From Fragilaria crotonensis (taxonomy: Eukaryota > Bacillariophyta > Fragilariophyceae > Fragilariales > Fragilariaceae): a DNA stretch of 19,576 nucleotides. The notes under the pieces were generated by a model. It was not told where the DNA came from, ran no database searches, and saw nothing but the letters and a program-made list of their open reading frames with translations. Shown in pieces: positions 1 to 9,117 of this stretch (its first letter is position 1; every line of letters starts with the position of its first letter). A program made the translations under genes and the position numbers. Location: positions 1 through 19,576 of the forward strand of contig JAKSYS010000840.1 of NCBI GenBank assembly GCA_022925895.1. The letters are read 5' to 3'.

Positions 1-493
1 GCACGAGGGACAGCGGCACCGGTTTGACCCGAGTAGGCGGGGATCGGCTCTTTCCACGCCTGAAGCAGCGCGCGGAGGCGGAAGTCGAGGTCGCCAAAGG
101 AATTCAAGCGAGGGTCGTTGGCCCCCACCCGGTGAACGCCTGCGCCACTTGGCGGACGGCGTCCTCCACCGTTCGAGATCGGACGGGCCGGTCGCTGGGG
201 AAATGCGGCCGGTGCGGTATTGCTGCGCAGAGGAGCAGGACGGGCACGAGGTCTCCAGGGACATCAAGGAGGTCGGTGCGCAGGCCATGATTGGTGCAGA
301 AGCGTTCCCAAACGCCGGCGGTAGTGGCTGTGGCGGCGTTGCGATGCGCAGACTGGTGGGCGTCGAGCGTCGTCGTGACAGCGCTCCAATCACGGCGGAG
401 AGCCCCTGGTGCCAGGGTTATCAACCTCCAGGAGGTACTCTGCGGATAGGTGGAGGTGAAATAAGTGAGGAGGGCAGTGTTCGACAAGTTCCA
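1..493 (-). pseudogene. Tyrosine recombinase N-terminal part, truncated by window edge
   Basis: Directly after the RNase H, the minus strand reads a basic, alpha-helical-looking stretch (SAHRNAATATTAGVWERFC near 390). This resembles the SAM-like core-binding region at the start of tyrosine recombinases from DIRS-order elements. Near 128 the frame changes to VGANDPRLNSFGDLDFRLRA, and near the window edge to PPTRVKPVPLSL. The catalytic domain with the R-H-R-Y residues would lie beyond position 1, so activity cannot be judged. The assignment rests on position after RNase H and on the general look of these segments, not on the catalytic residues. Confidence 0.55.
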
Positions 494-2330
494 GCGGCGA
501 CTGGCGTCGTCGGCCATCACGTTGGATTTTCCAGCAATGAAGTCGTGTTGGGGACGTAACGAAAGTGACGTTGATGAAGGGCGGTGAGACGAAGGAGGTA
601 TGCGCGCGTACTGGATGTGGCCGACCCCTTGTGGCCCATGCCAGGGCCGGCCGATTGTCGCCGGCGAGCCACACGGGTCGCCTCGGCCAGGTGCTGCCGG
701 GGCAGACTTGGGTGAGCACCTGTTTGTGCGCAAGTGTGCCGGCGAGCTCCAAGTCGGAGATGGAGAGAGTGCCGCGACGGTTGGAACTGGTGATGAGGGC
801 GCGTTGGAGGGCAAGCGGGAATGCTGCGCCCACACGACGGGGGCGTCAGGAAAGAACCAGACGCCCCCATCCCCTTCTGACATGCGTCACATGCGCCATG
901 CGCCACAGGAGTCCCGACGGGGATGAGCTCCCGAAATCGAGTGGGCGAACTCGAAGCGTGTCGGCTATCGCTCGAAAGTCGGCAAGACTGGCATGGGCGA
1001 GGCGACTGAGCCTGACCCGATGGCGATCACCGGCGCGAAGCGAGTCCTGGAGTGCGGAGAATAGCCACGGGCGCCAGGCAAGGCGGCGGTCATGGATCGC
1101 AGCCCTAGCAGCCTGTGCCATTCCCCCAACCGCGCGCGGCGACGGGTTGGCGGAAAGGCGTCCAATAGTGCATACAGGCGGTCAAGGCGGTGAGGAGGGA
1201 GGTTGAGAGTCCCTGCCACTGTGTCAAAGTCCCAGCCGAGGATAGTTTTGCGAGTGGCCCAATAGGCGTCGCCTGACGGAGCTTCTTGGTTGAGACAGGC
1301 CTTGCGACTCGAAAGCGATCGGTAGCTGCAAGCGGGCGCAGTACTCGGTCGATTGCGTGGAGCGCGGTGCGCAACACGCGCTGTTGGTGGCGCTTCGTCT
1401 GCGCTGCCAGAAGGAAGTCGTCCACGTAGACATCCCCGTAGGCGAGCGGAGAGGCGTTTGTGCCGGGTGACCCTTTGAATGCAGGGACGGGCCCCGGCGT
1501 TGCGTCTCCCGTCGTGGATGGCATGGCCGTGCCGACTGGTGTTGCGGGTTGCGTGGCGGCAAGGGACTCCAGCGGATGTGGTGGAGGGTGATCCCACCCT
1601 CTTCGCAGCGCCGCATTCAAGAGGTCACACGCCGTCTCTGTGACCGCTGTGAAATATGGCGGGCTCTCCACCCAACCCATCGGCAGGGCGAGGGGGAGCG
1701 CTACCAAGGGTTCTCGTTCAGTTGTTGGGAGGATAAGCAACTCCCAGCCGAGGGATGTCGCGAGGGTACAGACCGATACGATAAAACCCATCTGCAATGT
1801 CGATTTTTGCAAGGTACACGGGCCCATAGGACGGTGCCGCGTGCACTACCTTGGTAAGGAACCGCTGGAGGGCCTTGCCAAACTGCATGGCCTCCGGGGG
1901 AGCGAGCCTTGCCGTGTCTTCATTCACACCAGAGTAGGTGTAATCTACGATGAGGCGCGAGCGCCGATCCCGCTGGGGTACGACGCCGAGTGGCGAGAGG
2001 CGCAAGCCGGGAAGCGACAGTGCGACGGATAACGGCAGAACGGTCCAGAAGCCTTGCGCGCAAAATTCCAACATCTCTGTGCACACAAACTCCACCGCAT
2101 CCTTTGCGGATTTGTGCGAGCCCCGCTCCGCGGCCTGGAGGACCTGCGTCCGAGTCCAGGCCTCCGTGTGGAGGGGTACCCGTGCGCCACGGTGGCGGAG
2201 GTACTCCAGCAAGCGGGCTGCCTTGTGGGGTATTGTGCCTACCGACTCCACGATGTCAGGGGTGCCACGTTCCGCTGCAACAAACACATCCCAATGCCCA
2301 AATCGTGCTAATTTAACGGCTGCATCTCTT
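494..2330 (-). pseudogene. Reverse transcriptase and RNase H of DIRS-like element, frame-broken
   Basis: Reverse transcriptase motifs appear in the usual order on the minus strand. These are RSRLIVDYTYSGVN near 1960, KIDIADGFYRIGL near 1800, GWVESPPYF at 1677-1651 and the catalytic YVDD box at 1428-1417. A connection region follows (KTILGWDFDTVAGTL near 1240). RNase H signs are DACQKGMG (Asp at 888), LELAG (Glu near 749), AGDN (Asp at 659) and the closing NVMADDASRRW near 517. The catalytic residues of both enzymes are therefore visible, but they lie in different frames. Frame changes are needed near 1745, 1250, 1060, 900, 870, 835 and 560. Most correspond to one missing base. The GWVESPPYF signature separates it from Ty1/copia types. 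Confidence 0.8.
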
Positions 2331-2578
2331 GCGTACTTACGTAATGTTGTCTCCGCTCTCGACGGGCGTGCGTCGTCCACTATCGTGCGGGCACGTTTTG
2401 CTCCTCGTCTGGATCTGTCCTCGCTACTATCCTCCCCAGGGCGGCACGACGAAGCCAGGAGGCGGCCGAAGCGTCCGTCTCCTGGCTTCCCGTCAGGCGT
2501 TGGCGCCCATGGAGGCGTCGAGGTGGCGCGCACGTGCGCGAGAAGTCGTGTCCTCTCTGCAGCCGAGGCAAACGGTCG

Positions 2579-4626
2579 GTGCGTGGAGGCTCGACCGCAG
2601 TTCGTGTAGCATCCGCCCCGACCCCACCACGAAACACAGAACTCGTTGCCAGCGTCATTGGCCGGCGGTGGATGGGCCCGCAAGAGGTCCCGCATCTGCG
2701 GGCGCAGCTGTAACGCGTCGAATTCGGCGTCTCGAGCTGTATTCGCCACGTACGTGCCTTGTGTTGGGGCGGCGCCCCCACTGTTGGGAGCGGTGCCACT
2801 CGGTCGTCCCCCACCGGTCGCCGAGGTGAGGCTCGACGTCGCCGACGCTGCGGTGGACGCTCTGGTGGTGCGCGTACTGGCGGTGCCCACCGTTCCACTC
2901 GGGCCCGTGACACTAGCGCTCATGGTAAGCGCCGCAGGCAGAGGGAGCCACGATGCTGACATGTGGAAGCAGCCGCGCTGAAGGTCGCGGTGTAGATCCC
3001 GAAAATCCGGGAGCTCGGGCGCGTCCTCTCCGACCGGCCCTCCTACCTGTAAGGCCTGGAGGTATTCATACACATTGATCTGCACGTGCCGAAGCACGTG
3101 CTGGATACACCTCGCTCCACGGGGTGCCCGAGTGCTTGATACTGTCCCAAGTAGTGTGGAAGGCGCTCATGAAATTTGTTCGCCAACAGCCACATGCATT
3201 TCACGAATGGGTTGGCGGTCCCCGGGCCTTGGAAGAGGGTGTGTACCAAAATGGCGAAGCGACGCAGGGTGAGGCTGACCTGGTTGAGGTCGCGTGGCAG
3301 CTTGACCTCTCCTTTTCCCTGATGTCGCGTATGTCGGCCAAGGAGCATTGGCTGCGCCCTGGTCCAGCTGGTTCGCCACGGTTGCTTCATCGAGCGCGCG
3401 ATAGTGGTCGGTCTGACTGGTGTAAACCACCAAAAACGGCTGGCAGCCCGCGGAGAGGTCATCCGGCCCATTGCCGGCGAAGTTCAAACTACTGACCATT
3501 TGCTTGAGGCCAGAAGTCACCGCCGGGCAGTAGAGGTCCGGCGTCAAACCTCGTTCGGTGCACACGTTTGTCATTTCCTGTTGTATTACGGACTGTTGCT
3601 CACCTTTGGCGCCGCGTGCGAGACGACCCCAGAGGGGGGGAAGCTCCTCGATCGTCTCTACCTGGCAGTAGCGTAGGAGGACCGGGTAAGTCTCCCGGTA
3701 TGCCTCCATCACACCTTTAGGCTCTCTGTTGCTGCGCCCCCCAACCTCCACGACGTTAGCGGCGAGTTGTTGGACGGCCGTTACCATCTGGTCCAGGCCG
3801 TCGGGTGCTTCTCTGCCACCTTGCTGCCGCTTCGGTAGGTCGGCATACACCTTTGCAGCGACATAGTCGCTGATGGCTGCAGGCAGAAGTAGTAGCGGGA
3901 AGATCTGGGCTACGGCTGGTGCTCCTGCTAGGTCACCTCCTCCGCCGCGCGCGGTGCACGCTACTCTTAGCCATGCAAGTACGTCCGCGCACGCATCGAG
4001 TAGGCCATCGGCGGTGAACATTCCGTGAAGTTCCTGGTAAGCGACGGCCGGGGACACCCCATCGCGGTGAATCAAAGCGGCCGCATACTTGGTCGGGAGA
4101 ACCTGTGTGATCCGCGGACGGACCACTTCGGTTCCGAGTGCCTCGGCTCCATATGGCCCCAGGTACGCCCCAGGCGGGGCAGCCGCGAGGTGGTCGGGCA
4201 TCGTTGCGGTCGTGGGTACGCGGACGCCCGCACCAATCAGTGAAAAGTGTGTTATCGAGTTCGACCATCGGCATTTGAGCCGCCTGACATCGCCGAGCAT
4301 CCCCATGCTGAGGTCAATTATCCTTCCCCATCGCCGGGGAGTTCGAAGTAGCGCATCATGCGGTGCAGGATACGTACCTCCGCACTCAGGTCAGGCCTGC
4401 GTAGGAGGCACAGGAAAGTCATAGGACGCCGTTCACTGAGAATGAATGTCTGCTCCTTGAGGTTTGCAGGTGTGGGGCGCCTCGCCCCTCCTGCGGCATC
4501 GGTGAACCTGTAACTCGATACCAGGCGCGCGGGCTCGGGCTCGCCTGCTTGGTAACCCACCGTGGAGTAGAGTTCACGGTAATTGCCGGGCAATCCGGTG
4601 TTGACGCTGGCTGGTTGCTGTGCCAT
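2579..4626 (-). pseudogene. gag-like region with CX8CX3CX5H knuckle, frame-broken
   Basis: The coding-like path starts at an ATG at 4626 (MAQQPASVNTG) and moves to another frame near 4310, where a 379-codon open stretch runs to 3167. It then changes frame near 3320 and again near 3115. The last part contains a Ser/Thr/Ala/Gly-rich linker followed by a knuckle with Cys at 2638, two further Cys (spacing CX8CX3C) and His at 2581 (spacing CX5H). Such knuckles usually bind nucleic acid in retroelement capsid proteins. The rest of the region has no motif I recognise, so 'gag-like' rests on position upstream of the reverse transcriptase and on the knuckle. One reading through all parts needs at least three frame changes. 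Confidence 0.5.
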
Positions 4627-4740
4627 GACGCTGGGTGTGTTGCGTCTTGTGCCAGCAGCGTATTATTATTATCAACTACGCTTCTAGCGTCCGTCTCGCT
4701 CGTGCTCACGGCTCTGACCAGGGCTGTGCTACACTCGTAG

Positions 4741-5138
4741 ACTAATGACTGAGTTGACCGATCAACTCAAGGAATGCTAACTCTGTATTGATGCGTTTCA
4801 AGGCTTTCACGTGGTGCGGGTGCGTTTCGAGAATACGCGAGTGTGCGTTCTGTTTGTCTGGCTGCCGCTCTGTCTGCGCTCCCGTCGTACAGTTGTATCG
4901 CATAGAAAAGATGGGTCGACGTTCTGAGCACTTGCTACGCGTACTGGCGTATTGCAATGTTTTACTGCAAAACACGACTAATCCCTCGAATAGCTGCAGT
5001 ACGATTGTAGAACACTTGTGCAAGTATTAATACTCCGGTACGAGTACCAGTAGTGTACTCCAGTAGTCAAAAGTCAAAAAAGCACCGACCGTTTCATTAC
5101 TTTCGCCATTATCAATTGAACTTCACGTGTCGTTGACC
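4741..5138. other. Spacer between retroelement and FIG4-like gene
   Basis: No convincing gene is present; the two short ORFs here lack recognisable features and overlap on opposite strands. A short perfect hairpin (GAGTTGA, loop CCGA, TCAACTC) lies at 4751-4768. A tract rich in GTAC/AGTAC words lies at about 5030-5070, followed by an A-rich stretch just upstream of the FIG4 start. The promoter of the FIG4-like gene should lie here, but no clear TATA box can be assigned. Confidence 0.5.
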
Positions 5139-8100
5139 ATGGTGTTGAAAGATGTCGTCCTAGATTCTCTCAAGATATCGGCACAGTACAATGATGATGA
5201 AGATGACGACGAAGAGGAGATGTTTGAGTCGGTTCGAACATCAAGGGCCCCAGTAGAGCCAAATCAGCACGCAGGAAGGATATTCCCAAACCATCACTGG
5301 AGCCCTACGTTGCCAAATTGGAACGCTTTGAGTTATTTAGTACGAACCAATGCTACTACATTGTTGCCTGTGATAAATACAATATGCAATACCGCGTTCT
5401 CAAGATGGATCGGACTCTTATTGAGCATCCAGCGGACGAAGATGAAGTCAAGAAACCAACCCCAGAAGGTGAACCCTTTGATGCCATGCATTGCGCGAAG
5501 CCTACGCTACGACCGTTGCAAGATTTTCTCACGGAAGACCCGCATACCTACACTCAAGATGAGATTCAAGACATGTTGGACATGATTCACCATGGCAATC
5601 GGTATACTAGATCGGATTCGCACAATGACGGCGCCGGCAGTGGCGGTGGAGGTCTCAAACCGCTGTCCAAGGCCTATGGGATTGTGGGCTTTGTTCGCTT
5701 TTTGGACTGTTACTATCTGACACTTATAACGCGGCGCGCCAAGATTGGAAGCATTGGGTACAATGGCATTTATACGATCAAAAATGTAGAAACCTTCCCA
5801 CTCAAACCAGCCGAACGCATTTACGGGGGAGGAGATGACGATCCATTGACAGATCCATCCGCCATGCTTCTCAAGATGTGGAATCGCGGAAAACGCAGTG
5901 TTGGTTTAGGATTGACCAATCGGGAGATTGCCGAGCTGCGGTATCAAGGACTTTACCAGGTTGTGGACTTCACGAAGAATTTTTATTTCAGCTATTCTTA
6001 TGATCTGACGAGGTCGATGCAGGAAAACTTTCTTGCGACAACATCGCAGCCCTTTCCACCTCCACCATATAAGGACATGTATGCCTGGAACTTTTTTTTG
6101 ACCCGAGAATTGGAAGAATGTACAAATTCTCTCACAAGTTATCACTGGGTCATGCCCATCATCCATGGCGCCTTTGTGCAACGCAAATTGAATGACTACG
6201 GTCGAACACTGAACTTAGCACTCATTGCCCGTCGATCGCGTCATTTCGCCGGTACACGATATCTCAAGCGGGGTGTTTCAGAACAGGGAAAGGTGGCCAA
6301 CGATGTCGAACATGAACAAATTGTGCACGATGAGAGTAAAAACGTAACAGGTGGGACCTTTTCATCGTTTTTGCAAGTTCGTGGGAGCATTCCAACATTT
6401 TGGACGCAAGAGTCCAGTGTGACAATGCCCAAGCCACCAATTGAGATCAACCGCGTTGATCCGACCTACCGAGCCACGCAAGCGCATTTTGAGGATCTCT
6501 TCCAACGATATGGTAGCCCTGTGATTGTTTTGGATTTGATCAAGCAGAGTGAAAACGAGAACGTGAAGTTCGGGTTGGGAAAGAATATCGACACGCAATT
6601 GATTACATCAATACAAGCATCGATGATGACAAGCATAAAATTCGTTATTGTGCCTTGACTACAGTCATGTCAGCAAGCATCGACACCTGGACGTGTCGAC
6701 ATCGTTGAATGAAGTATCTACGTACGCTGTAAACCAGACAGGGTTCTTTTGTAGCTCGCCGCGGTGGAAGATTGTTGAAGGGGGCAAGATTGTTCCCTTC
6801 GGAGAAAAGGATAAAATCGGCGCGGAATTCTTGTCTCAACAATTAGGCGTCCCAGTCTTTCCGATGGAGCAGAGGGGGGTGCTGCGCACCAACTGCATCG
6901 AGTAAGTTCGCATATCATCCATCGCATGACAGTTCATTTTTCAGTTACTGACAATTTATCATCCGTTCCATAGTTGCCTCGACCGCACCAACGTGGCGCA
7001 GTTCAGTGCCGGTGTTCAGGCCCTCGAGCAGCAACTGATAGTGATGGGTATTCGTAGCTCCGCCAAGTTGGACCCTTCGTCCACAATAATTCGAGTGCTT
7101 ATCGACATGTACGTCGAGATCGGCGATCATATCTCGCTTCAGTATGGAGGATCGGAAGCTCACAAGAAGGTGAATACTGAACGTTCCGATGTTTCCATCC
7201 ACGGGCCTATGGGGAAGCATAAAGAACTTCTTACCTCCATTCGCCGATACTACAGTAATGCTTTCACTGATCGCTTGAAGCAAGATGCAATGAATCTTCT
7301 ACTTGGGTACTACATCCCCTACATGCACGCTGTTCCTCTTTGGGAGATGGAAACTGACTACTATCTGCACAATCTACATGTCAAAGCCGGACGTGGAACT
7401 CTTCACACGATGCGAACTTACGAAAAAGCGTTTGGAGTAGATTGGTGTGATGAGGATGTCCAAAGTGACCGAGAAGATTCGACATCGTCAGCTAGCCTTC
7501 GCCGTGCCAAACTTGTTAAGATAAGAGCCTTCCGCAGAGGCCGCTCAGATGACCCCAAGGAATCCGAAACCGATAGCACAGTTTGTAGCGAACCTTGGAA
7601 GATCGCCAGAGTGAGGCGACGTCTAAAATCACAAACACATGCACTGTCTGTCTGGTGGAGAAGTGCCATTCAGGCACATATAAAACAAAGAATGTGGATT
7701 CAGCTAGGGAAAAGTCCGACGGAGTCACTGATGCCTCCGCGATTCGACAGAATCTACCAACCTTAAGCTGGCTCAGTTTGATCGCTTTTTGCACGCAGCT
7801 GGGCAGTCCCGGTTCGCCGTGCTCATTCATCACAACAAGGAAAAGGCGGCAGTGAGGAAAGCGAAAGCCAGAATCCTGCAAATTAATTGGTGAAGTCACG
7901 CTCCAGAGCCCCAAGCTCGAGGAAGCGAAACAAGGTGAATCGCTACTCGAGTTCCATACACGCCATGGCTACGACTTCTCCCATACCCCATCGCTCAATC
8001 GATTCATAGCCCACAATGCTCGGCCTGAACCACCCAACTCTACAACAACAATGTCTCAAGAAACCTCGTCGCGAAGGTTCGAAGAATTGAGAAACTCAGA

Positions 8101-8617
8101 CTCCGTGCGAGGAATACCTGAGGTACACTTCTCCGAATTGCGAATACACCCTTCAGTCGTTTCGCTCGGATCGAATCGAAGAGTTTAGGCGCTGCCTGCA
8201 AGATACGTCGATGCTTTCCGACGACGTCGAGGGAATCCGTACACTTGCCGAGTCGGCGAATATAGGGGAGACACTCCGATCAGGGCCGTATAGAGGACTG
8301 CATCAGAGTGAATCCGCTGTTGCGATAACCACTGTGATTGAAGAGCAGTTGAATGCTCTCGCCAGCAACAAGGGAAACGAAGAAGTGAGCGGGATGAGCC
8401 TCGTGGATGTAGAGCTAAGGCGGCGAGGCTACCACACTGCCGGGGTGAGAGAAGCAGTAGCCCGGGGTTGGGAGCGCACGCGGATAGCCGAAGCCCAGTA
8501 CGCAGAAGTTGTTGGCAATGGGGAGTCTACGTGTCGTCGGAGCGACCTTTCAACGCCCTCTTCATTGGAACTATATTCTTCGTTTTTCTGCGATTCAGTT
8601 CGGTTGTCCCCACTTGA
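5139..8617 (+). CDS. FIG4: FIG4-like SAC domain polyphosphoinositide phosphatase (two exons; several frameshifts)
   Basis: FIG4 removes the 5-phosphate of PI(3,5)P2 on endolysosomal membranes, in a complex with the PIKfyve/Fab1 kinase and Vac14. The start is taken at ATG 5139 (context GACCATGG), followed by an acidic run (DDEDDDEEE). The SAC domain begins near 5318 (LERFELFSTNQCYYIVACDK). Family-typical stretches follow: YGIVGFVRFLDCYYLTLITR, NFYFSYSYDL, YLKRGVSEQGKVAND, RGSIPTFW and PKPPIEINRVDP. The catalytic CX5R loop, RTNCIDCLDRTN, is complete after removal of a 72-nt intron (6902-6973). Downstream are DHISLQYGGSEAHKKV and RRYYSNAFTDRLKQDAMNLL. A consistent path changes frame near 5230-5290, 6605, 6656, 7500-7600, 7762, 7852-7906, 8100 and 8523, mostly by one missing base. 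The C-terminal third (7500-8617) is less certain. The stop at 8615-8617 assumes the last frame change and would give about 1,130 residues, longer than animal FIG4. Confidence 0.85.
6902..6973 (+). other. Intron within the FIG4 catalytic loop
   Basis: The donor GTAAGT begins at 6902 and the acceptor CATAG ends at 6973, giving 72 nt. Removal joins GA (6900-6901) with T (6974) to make the Asp codon of the loop NCIDCLDRTN. The unspliced sequence would read Glu and then a stop. The phase is 2. The restored family motif makes this intron nearly certain. Confidence 0.93.
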
Positions 8618-8654
8618 TTTGATCTACATCCAAGGCGAGAAAATCAAAGACAAA

Positions 8655-9047
8655 ATGGAACCTTCTGCAAAGAAGGTGACCCCTTATAAAGGCGACTTCG
8701 TGAAAAAGGCTGCTGAACTTGGCATTACCATCCAATCGTACGACGATATCATGCACTCGAAATCTCCTTCGTTGTTCACTTTTGCGCGAGTTGGGGACGT
8801 ACCAGCTGGCTTTGAGCAAATAAACGATGACCTGTTTGCCAGAAAGGATAACAAGTTCATGGTTTTCAACGGAGCCGGGGTGGATAACTGGCACGGAACC
8901 GAGCCCGTCACGAAGATTGCAACGCTTTCAGGAGACCCAAAATCTCTCGATGAATTCTCGAGAACTGCTTTGCTTGAAACTGTGGATTCCTCGTTCAACA
9001 CCACCCTACACACCTTCAATCTGCCCCAGTCTAACTTAACGAATTGA
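8655..9047 (+). CDS. Unrecognised 130-residue protein
   Basis: ATG at 8655 (context CAAAATGG) opens a 130-codon frame ending at TGA 9045-9047. The product begins MEPSAKKVTPYKGDFVKKAA, is hydrophilic, and has no signal peptide, membrane segment or motif I recognise. The middle part (SLFTFARVGDVPAGFEQIND, then FMVFNGAGVDNWHGTEP) looks like a small folded domain. The frame stays open upstream to about 8091, but that part is better explained as the tail of the FIG4-like gene. If FIG4 ends at 8617, only 37 bp separate the genes, so this ORF could also be a 3' part of a longer or misread gene. It converges on the minus-strand gene ending at 9118. Confidence 0.5.
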   Translation: MEPSAKKVTPYKGDFVKKAAELGITIQSYDDIMHSKSPSLFTFARVGDVPAGFEQINDDLFARKDNKFMVFNGAGVDNWHGTEPVTKIATLSGDPKSLDEFSRTALLETVDSSFNTTLHTFNLPQSNLTN

Positions 9048-9117
9048 TATCATGAAGTTTAGCTATATCGCTTACAATACACTGATACACCAGGGATTTT
9101 ACATATGCTGGGCAAGT

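Larger units (their letters stand above)
1..4740 (-). mobile_element. DIRS-like (tyrosine recombinase) retrotransposon, left-truncated by window
   Basis: Read on the minus strand, this block gives in order a gag-like region, a cysteine/histidine knuckle, a reverse transcriptase, an RNase H and the N-terminal part of a tyrosine recombinase. That order is typical of DIRS-order retrotransposons, which integrate with a tyrosine recombinase instead of a DDE integrase. By eye the block is much richer in G and C than the DNA right of about 4740. No long terminal repeat was found at the right end, as expected for DIRS elements. The exact right boundary is a guess, placed where GC-rich coding-like sequence stops; a small hairpin (4751-4768) lies just outside. 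The reading frame changes about ten times, so the copy is either decayed or carries sequencing errors. The left end lies beyond the window. Confidence 0.75.

Noticed and set aside
1-8. GCACGAGG at the window start as a cDNA adapter remnant
   Set aside because: The sequence continues in frame with the recombinase segment (PPTRVKPVPLSL), so chance identity is more likely.
565-1206. Plus-strand ORF of 213 codons in the retroelement
   Set aside because: It is antisense to RT and RNase H motifs and has no recognisable feature; long shadow ORFs are common in GC-rich DNA.
1950-2609. Plus-strand ORF of 219 codons
   Set aside because: Antisense to the RT start and the gag knuckle; composition (Arg/Ser/Ala-rich) typical of shadow frames.
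5225-5255. Short intron to explain the first frame change in FIG4
   Set aside because: Available GT-AG pairs would give introns of only about 20-40 nt, too short to be credible.
7852-7906. Second, 55-nt intron in the FIG4-like gene (GTGAGG to CCAG)
   Set aside because: It would join compatible frames, but two missing bases explain the region as well, with a plausible Ser/Glu-rich linker. Left undecided and not annotated.
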